Part shown: in pieces, positions 12,347 through 23,569 of the stretch
Position numbering within the stretch: the stretch's first letter is position 1
Layout of the letters: each line of letters starts with the position of its first letter
Origin: Mortierella alpina
Lineage: Eukaryota > Mortierellomycota > Mortierellomycetes > Mortierellales > Mortierellaceae
Assembly: GCA_029449245.1 (NCBI GenBank)
Contig: JANATF010000001.1
Location: 186,001 to 250,000 of the forward strand
Length of the DNA: 64,000 bases
Direction: 5' to 3'
Program-made: the position numbers and the translations under genes
The notes under the pieces: model-generated
What the model was told of the DNA's origin: nothing
Databases searched by the model: none
Seen by the model: only the letters and a program-made list of their open reading frames with translations

Positions 12347-13516
12347 ATGGCTCAAAAACCAAATACCGCCAGTACGTGTTGGAACGATGCATAGATCCTG
12401 TGCCTGTAATCTCCTGTCAGTAACGCGCTTTGCTGTCCTTGCATCGACTGCAGAGAAGAAAAAACTGATTTTTTTTTACTTCCTTTGAATGCTGCCTTGC
12501 TTTTTTTTTTTGAAAATCTTAGCCGTCGTCTCCTTACTGGTGTCCCTGATGGCTATCTCCCTGATGTCAGTCCTCTTTGGACGCAAGACATCAGGCACAA
12601 GCATGGCCACCATCAACTATGCGAGAGGCCTTGTCATCGGACTCTACGTGATATCGTGGTCATTTACAACGATTGCCGCCATCTTGACCTCGACCAACAC
12701 AGGAAACATCATGTCATGCACGCTCTCCATCTTTGTGTGCCTGTCATTGTATGCCGCCTCCAAGATTATCATCTACTTGTTCCTGATCGAGAAGGTCTAC
12801 GTCGTCAGCTCCGTCACCACGACCCGCATGCAAACCACGGTAAGAGCGGATCCCTTTCTCACTCTCTATCGTTATTTCCGCCGCTACAGTCGTCCTGGAT
12901 GCACGCACTCACCCTTTGTATGCTACTTTCAACAAAAACTAAATAGCTCTACCGCATCAACATCGCGCTTCTCACGCCTTACACGATCATCCTCGTCCTC
13001 ATGATCCTGAACCGCGTCGCAGTCATCGACGAGAATGACCAATGCTTCATCGGACTGAAGCCCTTAGCCTCCATCGTCCTGATCCTCTACGATATCTTCA
13101 TCTCGTGCTGGCTCACTATTCTCTTTATCCGTCCTCTGATGAGCACCAACTCCATCCTCCAAGGTCCCAGCAAGGGAAAGCTCCGACAGGTCGCTCGTCG
13201 TACCCTCATCGGCTCTATCATTGCCCTGCTTCTGAGTTCCGGCAACGTCTTCACTCTTGTCTACTTCAAGGGTTACGAGGACTCGGTTCTGTGCTTGCTC
13301 TCGTGCACCTTGGATGTCACCTTGAATGCCTGCACCGTCCACTGGGTCACCTCGCGTGCTCGTGGTACCACCCCGTCCGAAAAGGCTAGCCGCGCTATCA
13401 CCAACAACCAGTCAACTCAAAATGCCACCCATAACGAGAAGAGCGCGCTCCCCACTGACACCCACATCTCTGTAACCGTCGAGTCTTACCACGACAATAA
13501 CACGAATCACTACTAA
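12347..13516 (+). CDS. Uncharacterised multi-span (7-TM-like) membrane protein
   Basis: Function unknown. Three exons: 12347-12371, 12523-12839, 12947-13516 (912 nt, 303 aa). Exon 1 codes only eight residues plus one base. Hydrophobic segments by eye: SLLVSLMAISLMSVL, GLVIGLYVISWSF, MSCTLSIFVCLSLYAASKI running into YLFLIEKVYVV, ALLTPYTIILVLMIL, SIVLILYDIFISCWLTIL, IGSIIALLLSSGNVFTLVY and LLSCTLDVTLNACTV. That is about seven spans, with a polar Ser/Thr/Asn-rich C-terminal tail of about 55 residues. The layout recalls fungal receptor-like proteins, but I see no rhodopsin-type DRY or NPxxY motif, so calling it a receptor would be a guess. A polyadenylation-like AATAAA at 13613-13618 and a 22-T run follow the stop. 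Confidence 0.8.
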
Positions 13517-13612
13517 AGTACGATGTCCCCCCCACCCAACTGAGGAGGATGGGCTTTTTGATCCAAAAAAGGGCTTTTTTGAATCGATCGTAGCCACGTT
13601 CTTGCTTCACTT

Positions 13613-13662
13613 AATAAATTGCTATACACACGTCAAGTCGTTTTTTTTTTTTTTTTTTTTTT
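13613..13662 (+). terminator. Polyadenylation-type signal and T tract
   Basis: AATAAA at 13613-13618, about 100 bases past the stop of the membrane-protein gene, then a run of about 22 T near 13641-13662. It sits between two convergent genes, so the T tract may serve either. Inference from position. Confidence 0.45.
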
Positions 13663-13756
13663 TCACGCGCCAACTTTGTTACTGTAAAAGCGTCGTTTTG
13701 ACTTTCGAGACTCTTGAAAAATCCGATGGATAGGCACATTGCCTTTTGCCTCTAAC

Positions 13757-16539
13757 TCATTCATTCTCGCAGGATGCTCCAAAAACCTCTCTTCCTTCGA
13801 CCGAGATCAGCAATCCCGACGTGCCTACAGGAGCCTGCTGCTTTTCTCGACCTCCTGTCAAAGCAGAAGTGTTGTCCGTGTCCATAGGAGTTGCAGGAGA
13901 TGCTTCAGCATGGGGCAGAGGTGTTGCTGGAACCGAGTCAGCCGTCAGACTGGGCGTCATGTCGCTTTCTGAAACGGTGGATGGAGTCGGGGTGTGGGCC
14001 ACAGCTTCTTGTGCAAGCTCTTTTTTGATGGTTTCAAGTGAGATGTAGTTCTTGGGAGTACCAATGGTCTTGACATCCGTCGTCACCTATTAGTCAAGAA
14101 GGAAACGTGCAAGTCCAATCAAGCTGTCAGTGAAACTGTTTTCTCAAGGGTTGTAAGCCCTCCCTTTGACAGAATTAACACCTCTTCCTCGGTTCGTATT
14201 CCGCTTTACCTGAAATTCCATTGTGATCTTCTCCTTGGCGAGATCCAAAATCCGTATCAGACGCTTTCTACAAAAACAGAGACGAGCACATTTTAGGGCG
14301 CGTCTCGCGTCTCGAACACAGCTCGTATCTTATCTTCCCCTTCAAAACACGATAAAAGCCCTTGCAGGTGGATCAGGGTGCTCAGTCATCAATAGGCTTA
14401 CCCTATTCCATTGACAGCATCCACGTTTTCGCTGTCTCTCACCCAAACTGCGAGTCTGTCAGCCTTAGTACGACGAGAAAGGACTAAGGCGATCAATGGA
14501 CGAGCACAAAGGTCAATAATGTCGGACGAACAAGCGCTACTAATATTGGTTACAATTATGTAGTATAATTCTTCCAGCGGCCAACAGGCTGTCTTACCAG
14601 CTCCGCAGATATCGTCACCAACATCCAGTTGCTCACCGACCAAAGCGTATGCGAGTTCCATCCAGCATCGATCCAGCAGCTCCGTGTTCTTGCTCAGGAG
14701 AGTGATGATCCAGCGGCCACCCTGAAAAGGGACACAAAGTACAGCCGCAGGGTTAAAAGGATATGGCTCTGTCGACTAGCAAAGGCATGCTTGCTCTCCA
14801 ATGAAAACTTCAGCTTACATTTGCGTTGGCCGGATCTTCCCACATGGGCTTAATGCCGTCTTTGAACAGATGGTAATTGGCACTATTTTCCATCCTATGC
14901 GGCTTTTCGATCCAATTGAAATAGCGGGCGAATAATTCGACCTGAAAAAAGAAAAAAAATGCCGAGGAAAGGGACCGCAGTGTGTTAGTGAATGGAGCTC
15001 TTGGATGTGTGCATGGGTGGCATAGAAGTACATGAATATTTTACCGTTGTAAACGTGCCCAGGTCCCGCAGACCGTTTTCGTAGCTGTTGAGCGAAGAGC
15101 TCTGCCGGCTGTATCCTGTGGTCATATCATAGAACAGGGTCCTATCGGCCATATATCGCAAGTCTAGATTAAACGGGCGCCCAACGTTTCAAGATCTGAC
15201 AATCAAGGCATTAAAACAACTAGAATACTCACCAAGGGTGTTGAAGCGGATGCTTATCGCCTACTAGGGGCGAGGGTAAAGAGTTTGGACCCGGGGAGTT
15301 TTGATCATAATGGCTGCCAGAATCACGCGGGTTGAGGGACGAGCGACGTGGTGATCGAGCCATTTGTCCGAGAGAGAAGGGTGCTAGACCAGAGGCGCCT
15401 CCAAGGGCACCTCCGAGTGCGTTATGGGTCTGCACCACGTTCGCATTCCCATTATGGGCTCCCGCGTTGACAGAATGTGTTCCTTGTTCGAAACCGTTGC
15501 TCACAGAGCCAACAGGCAGCCCTAGTCCCGACGAGAAGGCGTTATTATGGCTTGCTGTCCGGCGCATGTCTGTTGGTTGTGCGAGGTGCCCTGGCTGTAA
15601 CCTTCCGCCTGCACATCAAAGAAAATGGCACATAGCAAGAGATATGTTAATGGCAGGTTAGGACTGAGTAAAGGATCTACAGAGACGTGACTTTTTCGCT
15701 TTTTTTCACACACCTTTTGATAGGGCATTAGGGTGGGCGTTGTGATTGAGGCTGGCTGTCCGCTGGACCTTGATGTGTGCCATGTGCGAGGTTGCATTGG
15801 ATGAAGGTGCCAAGGATCCCGCGGGAGCTCTTCTCTCCTTGTCGGGAAGTGTGGCAGGAGTGAGCGCGGGCGACAGCTGCAGAGTTGCGAACTTTTCTTT
15901 TGCCTCCTTGGAATCGGCAAACTTTGCGGCTAGGGCTTCCATATTCAGGGGCTGCTTTTGTGTGTTTGGGCTGGATGTGGCCAGGCTCGAGCCTGTGCTG
16001 ACTCCTGCTCCAGCTCCTGACCCTGCGCTCGGACTCATTCCTGCGACTATGGTGGGTACTGGATACGACGAGGACGGCGAGGGTGATGTCGCGGCGGTCG
16101 AGGGCCTTGCCAGTGAGCTAAAAGAGCCAAGCACGGGAGAAGCCGTGGCCGAGTTGGGCGGAAAATGGTCGCTTGAGCCTCCTCCGCTGCTGCCAGTTCG
16201 TTTGGGGCTAACCCAAGCGCCGCCTGCACTGGGCGGGGCGCCTGGCAAGCTGGACGAGTTAGTGCTGTGTGCCTTTTGACGCTCCGCTGCCTGTCCCGAT
16301 GGGCGGAGGGCAGTCATTCCGCCGTGGGTCACATGTGGGTCCCTGTCTCTGAATGTGGATGAGTTGACGAGTGCCGGCGAGCTGCGGCCGGCCAGGGAGG
16401 ATGGGCGCCACGGAGCAGGGCTTGAAGGGCTGCGGGCACCGGCAAGCGGGGATGCTGGGGTCTGCGGGAGATTGTCGCGATGGCTGAAGGAGGAGCTGAC
16501 CATGGACTCGCCCTCGGCGGTGGAGCTGCTGCTGGCCAT
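13757..16539 (-). CDS. eIF4E class II (4EHP-like) cap-binding protein with long N-terminal extension
   Basis: eIF4E proteins bind the mRNA 5' cap; class II (4EHP) members usually modulate or repress translation. Eight exons: 16539-15714, 15608-15233, 15141-15045, 14941-14819, 14721-14598, 14483-14402, 14267-14210, 14086-13757 (2016 nt, 671 aa). The cap-binding core spans about residues 390-600: HPLQHPWTLFYD, NSYENGLRDLGTF, NYHLFKDGIKPMWEDPANAN, GGRWIITLL, CWMELAYALVGEQL, DDICGAVLSRRTKADRLAVW. Phe and Tyr stand where class I eIF4E has its two cap-stacking Trp (human 43 and 56), while the Trp of MWED is kept; this is the class II pattern. The first ~390 residues are Ser/Pro/Ala-rich with two RTAS motifs, and a ~90-residue low-complexity tail follows the core. 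Start at the ATG MASSSSTAEGES; the extension length depends on it. Confidence 0.92.
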
Positions 16540-18085
16540 GGGGCGAGGGTGCAGGGCTGCGGGCGATTGCTGATGGCAGCGGGAGATTGGGCAGGGGCAG
16601 GAGGACGCTGTCGACACCGGGGTCGGGCTAGGCACGGCGGGGATGCAGCGATGGGTGTCCCTGGGGATGAGCAGAGACAAGATGATGAACCACACGCAAA
16701 ACGACGGGACGCGGCTTCTTATGCTGTGGCCTGGAGGGTGTGAATTTTCCTTCGCTGCCTGGGGTCAGCGCACTGGGCCATGTCCATGTACGCGTCCACA
16801 CGCATGAAAAGGCAGCTGCGTGCTGTGGTCCACCATCCCCTTGGCTCATCCCGCCGTGCCTCGCCTCGCCTTCCCTTCCCCCCATGCTTCGCCGCGATGT
16901 CTCTGTTTGCAATCTTGCTTCTCATCAGCGCGTCGTTCCTTACTTCGTATCAGCCTGCATATAGAGGTAGCAACATCACCTCCGCTCTGCTGGCTGCCAG
17001 CAAGTGCCTCGAGCTTAACCACCGGCACTCAAGGGCTTTAGCCGACTCGATTAAGGTTGTTCGTATCGATCTTGTCCGCCACATCTTCAGCCTCGAAGGG
17101 ACACAGTCGGGGGCATGAACAAAGTGTGTAAATGTGGTTTGGCGTCCGTGGTGACAGCGACGTGTACATGTACTTCACCCCAGTGGTGGATGCGATCGCG
17201 TGTACGCGCTCAGTCCGTCTTTTGCAATCTTGATCTCACTCCCTTCCCTCAGACCCCTCAGACCCCTCAGGTGCAAGTATTTACATAGCCGCCATTCGGA
17301 TACCGAGGACTAAGCCTTCAACTTGCAACGAACATTGTCGCTACCTCGAAACTGGTCAGCCCCAATCCCCTTGAGTTATGGCCACAGAAGGGAGACAAGA
17401 CTAACCCGCACCTCGGCAATAAGATGCACAGGCGTCTTGACTCTTGACTCGATTCGCAAGGCCATTTATTTCCTCAAGCACAGGCCAGGGCAGAGAACAC
17501 AGTGTTCTTGATTACACTGCCTGTTCCTGAGCCAACATTTTTAATGTTTTTAAGGTTGTGCCCATTGCCATTCATATGAGCAGCAATACCGCAGCACCTT
17601 TGTCCTGCACGAACCAGAGGGTCAACCATCGCAGCATTGCGCTGTCTCGCGCATTGAAGTTGAAGACTGCATATATACAAGAAAAGGCACCTCATTAAGG
17701 CAAGAACATCTGAGCGATTAAAAGACTGGCCACCGACACCTTTCGCCTTCATAGTGTACGAGAGGGTGGCAGCAGACAGCAGACAGCAGACAGCAGGCAG
17801 CAGGTGTTTGGTGAAGGAGACTCCAGGGAAAAGCGCGCCGAGTGAGGGCTGCGGGGGAGTGGGGTGGTGAGCTGACGTGTGCAGCGCAGCCTGCTACGCA
17901 TATAGTCTACAGGAGACGCTGTAGCTGACAACTTCAGAGACCAAAAAAGGGGGTCTGACATCCCAACGCGCATTGTTCTTTGTTCCATCCTTTCGCTCGG
18001 CCTCCGTCTCCATCGCCCTCACCATTCCTCACTGCCATCCTCGTGGCCTTACCATCCAATCTGTTTGTGCGGCGCCTTGTTTCTC
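16540..18085. other. Intergenic with short direct repeats
   Basis: Upstream region of the eIF4E-like gene. I find no supported gene. Local repeats: CAGACCCCT-type tandem copies near 17252-17272, and about five copies of a CAGACAG/CAGGCAG unit at 17769-17804. ORFs here are frame shadows of GC-rich leader sequence. Confidence 0.55.
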
Positions 18086-18448
18086 ATGAACTATTTCCGT
18101 CCTGCTCCTCCTTGGCATCCAGTGGGCTCTGGCTATGTAGACTATGTATGTACATACTCTATCGAACCCTCACTACGCCTCTTCCGACCTTTCTTGAAGC
18201 GGGGCTCTCAGAGTCAGGCCCACTACAATAGTGTACCTGCTAATGTAGTCTCTTACACAAAGCGCGGGCTTGGTGGCGTTGTTTTTTTTTATTGTAAAGA
18301 TGAGTTGGACTTCGGGGTACCCTGCTTCAGACGTACAACCAAGGTAAAAAAAAAGGAGCTACAAAGTTTTTCCTTCATCAAGAAACGCTTCCCCGACGAT
18401 ATGGAAAAAAATGTCCGTTGCCTATGGTCAAATGTCCTGAAAGCCTGA
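18086..18448 (+). CDS. Small hypothetical ORF, 120 aa
   Basis: A single open frame from ATG 18086 (MNYFRPAPPWHPVGSGYVDY) to the TGA at 18446-18448. I do not recognise it. For: a long frame without obvious low complexity until a Lys-rich patch, and a position between two transcription units with a free 3' side. Against: no similarity I can name, T and A runs inside (18280s, 18350s), and a GTATGT donor-like site after codon 20 that would suit an intron. If spliced there (AG at 18197-18198) the frame is kept, so the two forms cannot be told apart from the sequence alone. The direction is convergent with the SOD gene. Confidence 0.3.
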   Translation: MNYFRPAPPWHPVGSGYVDYVCTYSIEPSLRLFRPFLKRGSQSQAHYNSVPANVVSYTKRGLGGVVFFYCKDELDFGVPCFRRTTKVKKKELQSFSFIKKRFPDDMEKNVRCLWSNVLKA

Positions 18449-18554
18449 CCGTAAAGCCCAACCCTTCTCCTTACTCCTACTCCTACACGACTTGCTTATT
18501 TTTTTTTCCATTCCTTTGGCACATTAAGTAAAGTTTTCGGGGGTTGGTGTTGCT

Positions 18555-18592
18555 GTAATTGTTGTTGTTGTTGTTGCTGGTGGTGGTGGTCC
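18555..18592. repeat. Trinucleotide microsatellite (GTT/GGT)
   Basis: Runs of TTG followed by TGG units in the 3' flank of the SOD gene (minus strand CAA/CCA). Outside any supported coding frame. Confidence 0.85.
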
Positions 18593-18688
18593 TTGATGCT
18601 TGCAAGAAATAATGATGGGGGCATCTATGTTATGAGTGGGGTTGCGCGTTGAGATGTAAAAAAGACAAAGAATGTGATGACTCCCTCT

Positions 18689-19935
18689 TTACAGAGCAAG
18701 CATCATCAAGGCAGCAACACCAGTCAGGGCAACGGAACCAACGAGCTTGGCAGCACCGCTGGTGGGCTGGGGTGCGCCAGTGCTGGAAGGAACAGGGGCA
18801 GTGTATCCCTCAACCACCAAGTTTGCGCAAGCAACGCGGGTAACGTTGTTGTGAATCACGACCGAGCGACCGAGCATGGCGTTCTCGCCCTCGCCAGTGA
18901 AGGTAAGCTGGGTATCAAGGTAAGTCTTGGTGGGGATGGCACCAGTCTCGGTTGCCAAGAGGTTGCCGTACTTGCCGGACAAGTCACCGGTCTGGCAGGA
19001 GGTCAGGTTCTTAGGATCGCAAGGCTTGCTGACACCAACCTTGGCGGGGTCGAGGTGGAGACCAGTGGCCATGCAGTTGTTGTTGGCGCCGACGGGGTTG
19101 ACGTGGACATGGTATTCGAATCCAACGGGAAGAATCTGGGCGGTGGTGTTGAGACCGCTGTTGACGGTGACAGTGATGTTCATACCGCCGGCGACCTTGT
19201 CGAAGGTGAACACGGCATCGATGCCGTCTAAAAGTCATGGCCAATAGGAGTAGGTTAGTAAGTCCCTTCGATATAAACAATGGCAGTGAGCGCTCTCTCC
19301 GACTCTTTCTCTCTCTCTCTCCCAATTGCGCGCGTTAGGGAAGGTTGTACAGCGAGGGACAGCAATTATAATTAGCACAACAAACAAACAGTGTCCACTC
19401 ACGGACGGCACACCCTGAGGAATGCTATCTACGAGTTGGGTCATATTCGGCACACTATGCTGTCTGAAACACTTCACGGTGCTTTTTAAAAATATGAGTA
19501 CCGACCGGCCGGTATTCACAAGGAGCAATTGTGTGTGTGTTGAAGAGGGGGGGAATGTTTGAGAGTGACAGCAAAAACACCAGAGTGCTGGAATGTCTAC
19601 AAGGATCGGCTGTTTCTAGGTAACTTCCTCGGGCGGGCATGCATGCGCGACAGAGAAGCACGACGGAGAAGCACGTCCTTATGAGGAGACCATGCGTGTT
19701 ACAGGACTCGGGGCAGACTCAAGTGCCAATTCGCAACACGCTCAAAAAAATTGCACTTCTCGAAACTCATGGTGTTGTTGTCGGGGAGAGAGGGCGGTTA
19801 GGAACAAGGAGAGGAGTGATGGGTAGGGGAGCACGTACTCATCTTGATATCAGCCTGGCCATGGGTGTACTCCTTGGTCTGGGCAGCAGCGAGACCGGCA
19901 ATGGCGAGGACAGAGGCGATGGACTTGAAGAGCAT
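18689..19935 (-). CDS. Extracellular Cu-only superoxide dismutase, GPI-anchored
   Basis: Cu-only SODs of the fungal surface dismutate superoxide outside the cell. Two exons: 19935-19839 and 19227-18689 (636 nt, 211 aa). The mature N-terminus follows a signal peptide (MLFKSIASVLAIAGLAAAQ). The core has FEYHVHVNPVGANNNC with the paired His of the copper site, GLHLDPAKV, GRSVVIHNN with a further His, and TRVACANL with the active-site Arg. The zinc-loop ligands and electrostatic loop of Cu/Zn SOD are missing, as in Candida SOD5-type enzymes. The C-terminus ends in a hydrophobic tail (VGSVALTGVAALMMLAL) after a Ser/Gly/Ala stretch, a usual GPI signal. Intron 1 is 611 bases, far longer than others here; phase (1) and reading both support joining 19839 to 19227 directly. 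Confidence 0.9.
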
Positions 19936-20004
19936 GGTTGGTTATATATATATGTACGTTAGGGCGAGTGGTTAGATGGGTGAGGAGGACGAGAGACGTG
20001 GAGA

Positions 20005-20013
20005 CTTTTTATA
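20005..20013 (-). promoter_or_regulatory. TATA box of the SOD gene
   Basis: Minus strand TATAAAAAG about 70 bases upstream of the ATG at 19935, followed by a pyrimidine-rich leader. Good spacing for a strongly expressed fungal gene. Confidence 0.6.
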
Positions 20014-23000
20014 CAAGTGCGTGGTGAGGAAGGTGAAGGTGAGGGAGAACGAGAAAGAAAAGAAGTTGAAAAGAGGGAGGAGGAAGGCCTTTATGTATGA
20101 TTTGAAGGCTCTCACAGCCTTAGCCTACTTTTTTTTTCCTGCTCTACTTGTGCCTGGCTCTCAACCTCTCTTTGCTTTTCAGCGCGATCGAGCAGAGGGT
20201 GGGGTGGGACATTATTGTAAAGGCTGGCTACTAGCTTGACTGGTGCTATCTGTCTCTCAAACTTTGTAGTATCCAGAAACGCAAATAGTATTTTCAGAGG
20301 TGGTCGCTGTGTGCACAACACAGGTGGCAGGGAAAAGCGAGGGAGAATATACCACCCGACGAGTACTCAGTGGGATACTCAGTCTCTGCCCCATTCGCCA
20401 GTTATCAGATGGCTGGCTGGCCCTGTTTACTCTAGTCTTCGCATTGTGGCAATTGAGTCGTGCAAAGCAGAGACAGAATAGAGTGCGAAATAGTAATAAA
20501 AGAAGTTTCCCTTCCCTCCATTTCAAATTTGTGCAACCACTGCCTCCTTACCCTGTCCACAATGGTAGAGGATGGTTCTAGGTGGTACTTGGTACTCTCG
20601 GATACCAATGTCTACAGTACCGTCTACAGTTGTTATTTATTGGTATCATCGTCACAGCGCCCGTCATAAGCAAAACACGACAACAGCAAATCACAGCCTT
20701 CAGCTTCTCCAGACGACAAGAGGAGTACTTACAACCTGAAGCATTGCATTTTCAGACACGCAACCACCTGTGCTGAAACTCAAGTATCCTCTCTCTCAGA
20801 CAAGAGATGCAGAGCCACGCACCTGGGAAACAAACCTCGGTGGATTGACACTTTGTTATTTTTACATCGTATCCACATCCTCCACTGCTCTCTAGAATTC
20901 TCTCAGTGACCTTCCTCGAGGACATGACTCTTCTAAACATGGTTGTGGTACATATATAATACTCTCGTGCTTTTTGTATTCTTCTGTGCGAGTATGAAAT
21001 CCGAAAGGGTGCGGAGGTCCTTTTTCCACCTCGAAGCCGATTGCTCGTGCCAAATTACGGCAGTAGTGGTTCTCGTTGTCCTTAGACCTCGAAATGCATA
21101 ACAAAAATACATAATGCCTTCTGCGCTCACTCTGTTTACAACTATTGTCTATTCACGCCCTCTGCAGCGAGTTCTCCACTTTCTGTTTGCTTTATCTAAA
21201 ATGAAGCGACAGAGGCGCGCATTTCACACCCCTACTGCAAAGCAGGCCAGCATAAAGGCGCGAAAACAAAAATGAATGAGTGAAAAATAGGTTCTGCTGG
21301 CCAATCAATTGCACGGATAGCCATCACCTGGGGGTCGAGCCTTACATCGTAAATTGCTCTTTCACGACGCCCTTCTGGCAATAAAGGCGCCTGGATTCAT
21401 TTCTGAACGAGTCGGAAGAAAGGAAGAATGGATGGAGCCCCCACCTCCTGTTCTTTCCTCCTGCTTCAGCTTTTGTACCCCCCAATAATCGATAGTGCAG
21501 GGGTCCAGAGAAGTACAAAAAAAAAAAATATGTGCCCTTGCTGATACGATAGATTCTCCAGGCACTCGATACAACAGCATCAGATCCCGTCATGAAAATT
21601 CACGTCCTGTGGATAGCCTGATCCTGATGATCCAAACGAAAAACCCTCCGAACCGACTATCAAGAAAGTGGATAGTTTATACACAACAAAGGTATGCCCG
21701 CACGCTACTGGGAGCGAAGGCGGGGGGACGACCAAGGAACCCAAATCTAAATCTCCAAGCGGCAAATTGGCGGCTCTCGAAAATGATCACACACCCACAA
21801 TCTCCAAAGGCAGCCGCGTCCTAGCCCGTGTATCGTCAGGAAGCAACGATCTTAGTGTGCAGCATCATCAAGAAACGCTTCTCTCTCATTCTTAGTTTCC
21901 AACACCGTCAGATTATGCGGTGTTCTGCTTTGAGAGAGAGGAAAAAAATAGAGATGTGAGCTATCTAACGGATGCATGCGCGCTCCCGACCTCGTTCCTT
22001 GCATTTTTCCGTTCCAGATCTGAGGGTTGTTACCCACAGTGCCCAACAGATCTGAGGGTGGTAGTGTGGCGACGGGTTAGGTCATGCTCCATCCCGCAAT
22101 AGCCACGACCTGCGAATGGGACCTCTGAGAATCATAAAAAGAAATAGGCGGTGTGGTCTCCTCTTTTTTTTTTTTAATTTATATTGCAAAGCCCTTACGC
22201 GCCTCAGCGATCCACATAGCCCAAACAAAGCCCCGCGCCCATGGTTATGGCTACTGGAGAAAAGTACAAGTGTACAGTAGGTGGTACCACTTTCTATTTT
22301 TCCTTGAACACAACATGAGAGGCATTACAGCTGCTGTCTGATACAAATATGCTTTCCAACAAACAACGCATCTTGCGCCCGATCTTTTCAGAGTTCTGAC
22401 TCTTTGCCCTGGCAGCTTCGACCATGCTTCTGTTCCAAAAAAAATACTCTATTACCAATTTCCTACAGCACTCATGGTGCTCACTGTTCGTCGCGCAAGG
22501 CTCTCTCTGTCTTTGATCCTCGCAATGTTCTCGCGTTCTTTCTCATGAAGCACCCAACACTGTCGTACTTGACCAGGCACACAAACAACTCCACAAAGCC
22601 ATCAATGTGGGGTGCAGACAACAGGGTATAGTATAGCCCAAGTATGTTAGAGGAAGAAGGTATTCTATCTTTCATATTAATTAATAGTATTTTTTTTTCA
22701 GGAACGTGGGTGGAAATGAGGATCGTAACGATTCGTCTCATACAGAAACAACATGTCGCCTGAATCTGTGCGCTCCTGTTTCTGCAACTTGAACATTACT
22801 GAAGGCGTCTCTCTCAACCCCATCGTCAGGATCGAAACCTCCCTCGGACCCCCTCCTGGACACACGGGGCTCTTTTCTACGCGAACGCTCTGACGACAAA
22901 GTTAGCGAGAAAAAAAAAGAGTTGGTGCTCAAAAGGTTGCATATTCTATCGTGCAGAAGAGGAGTTCGATTACCCTACAGCAACAGGCTCGCTCTAGGTC

Positions 23001-23569
23001 TCATTATTTTCTGGCTGGAACGTGCATTCTCGTAGACTTCTTTGCTCACTCCCCTGTTTTGGTCTTTGATGACAAAATAGACATGCCGACTGGTGGAGAG
23101 CAATACGCTAAGAATAGATTGTTAAATCATATTAAAGCCATGTAGCTTGTTTGGTGCCCGTTGGCTCTCAAACGTCGCGCTGGTCCCCTTTTTTTAGATA
23201 ACGGCAAACAAATGGACTGGTTAAAGATGATCCTTGACTACCTAGTAATAGGAAATGCAACGTATTGGCCCAGGAACAAAGAAAGGACAATGACAATACA
23301 GCGAATGTGATACTCAAAAAGGGGGCCAAAGGGTCCTCCCCACACCCACACGGATGATTATGCTAGTTGACGTTTGAAGCTTTGGACACTAGCGCGGCAA
23401 ACGCTCAAAGTGTCCCGTGCCCTCGCTTGCCTTGTACCGCTGTCCGGTCTGGTCAAAGTAGCTTGTTGTGCTTGCAATTCAAGTTCAAGGATTGTATAAT
23501 TGGGGGGTTTTTTTTCATTGAATACACTGGATGATACGTTCGGTCACAGCTCCATTGAGATTGTTTACA
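20014..23569. other. Gene-poor interval, no supported gene
   Basis: About 3.5 kb without a gene I can support. Short frames occur on both strands. The least random is minus 21104-20892, with an Asn/Glu/His/Arg-rich start and IGFEVEKGPPHPFGFHTR, but it has no start context or partner exon. At 22757-22894 (+) a 46-codon frame (MSPESVRSCFCNL...) is equally unsupported. I looked for hidden multi-exon genes, tRNA and snRNA motifs here and saw none. Confidence 0.5.

Noticed and set aside
15746-16279. 177-codon plus-strand ORF
   Set aside because: Antisense shadow of the GC-rich N-terminal extension of the eIF4E-like protein.
19380-19430. Middle exon in the SOD gene (MTQLVDSIPQG)
   Set aside because: Neither of its ends fits the phase of exon 1 or exon 2, while joining these two directly gives a perfect frame.
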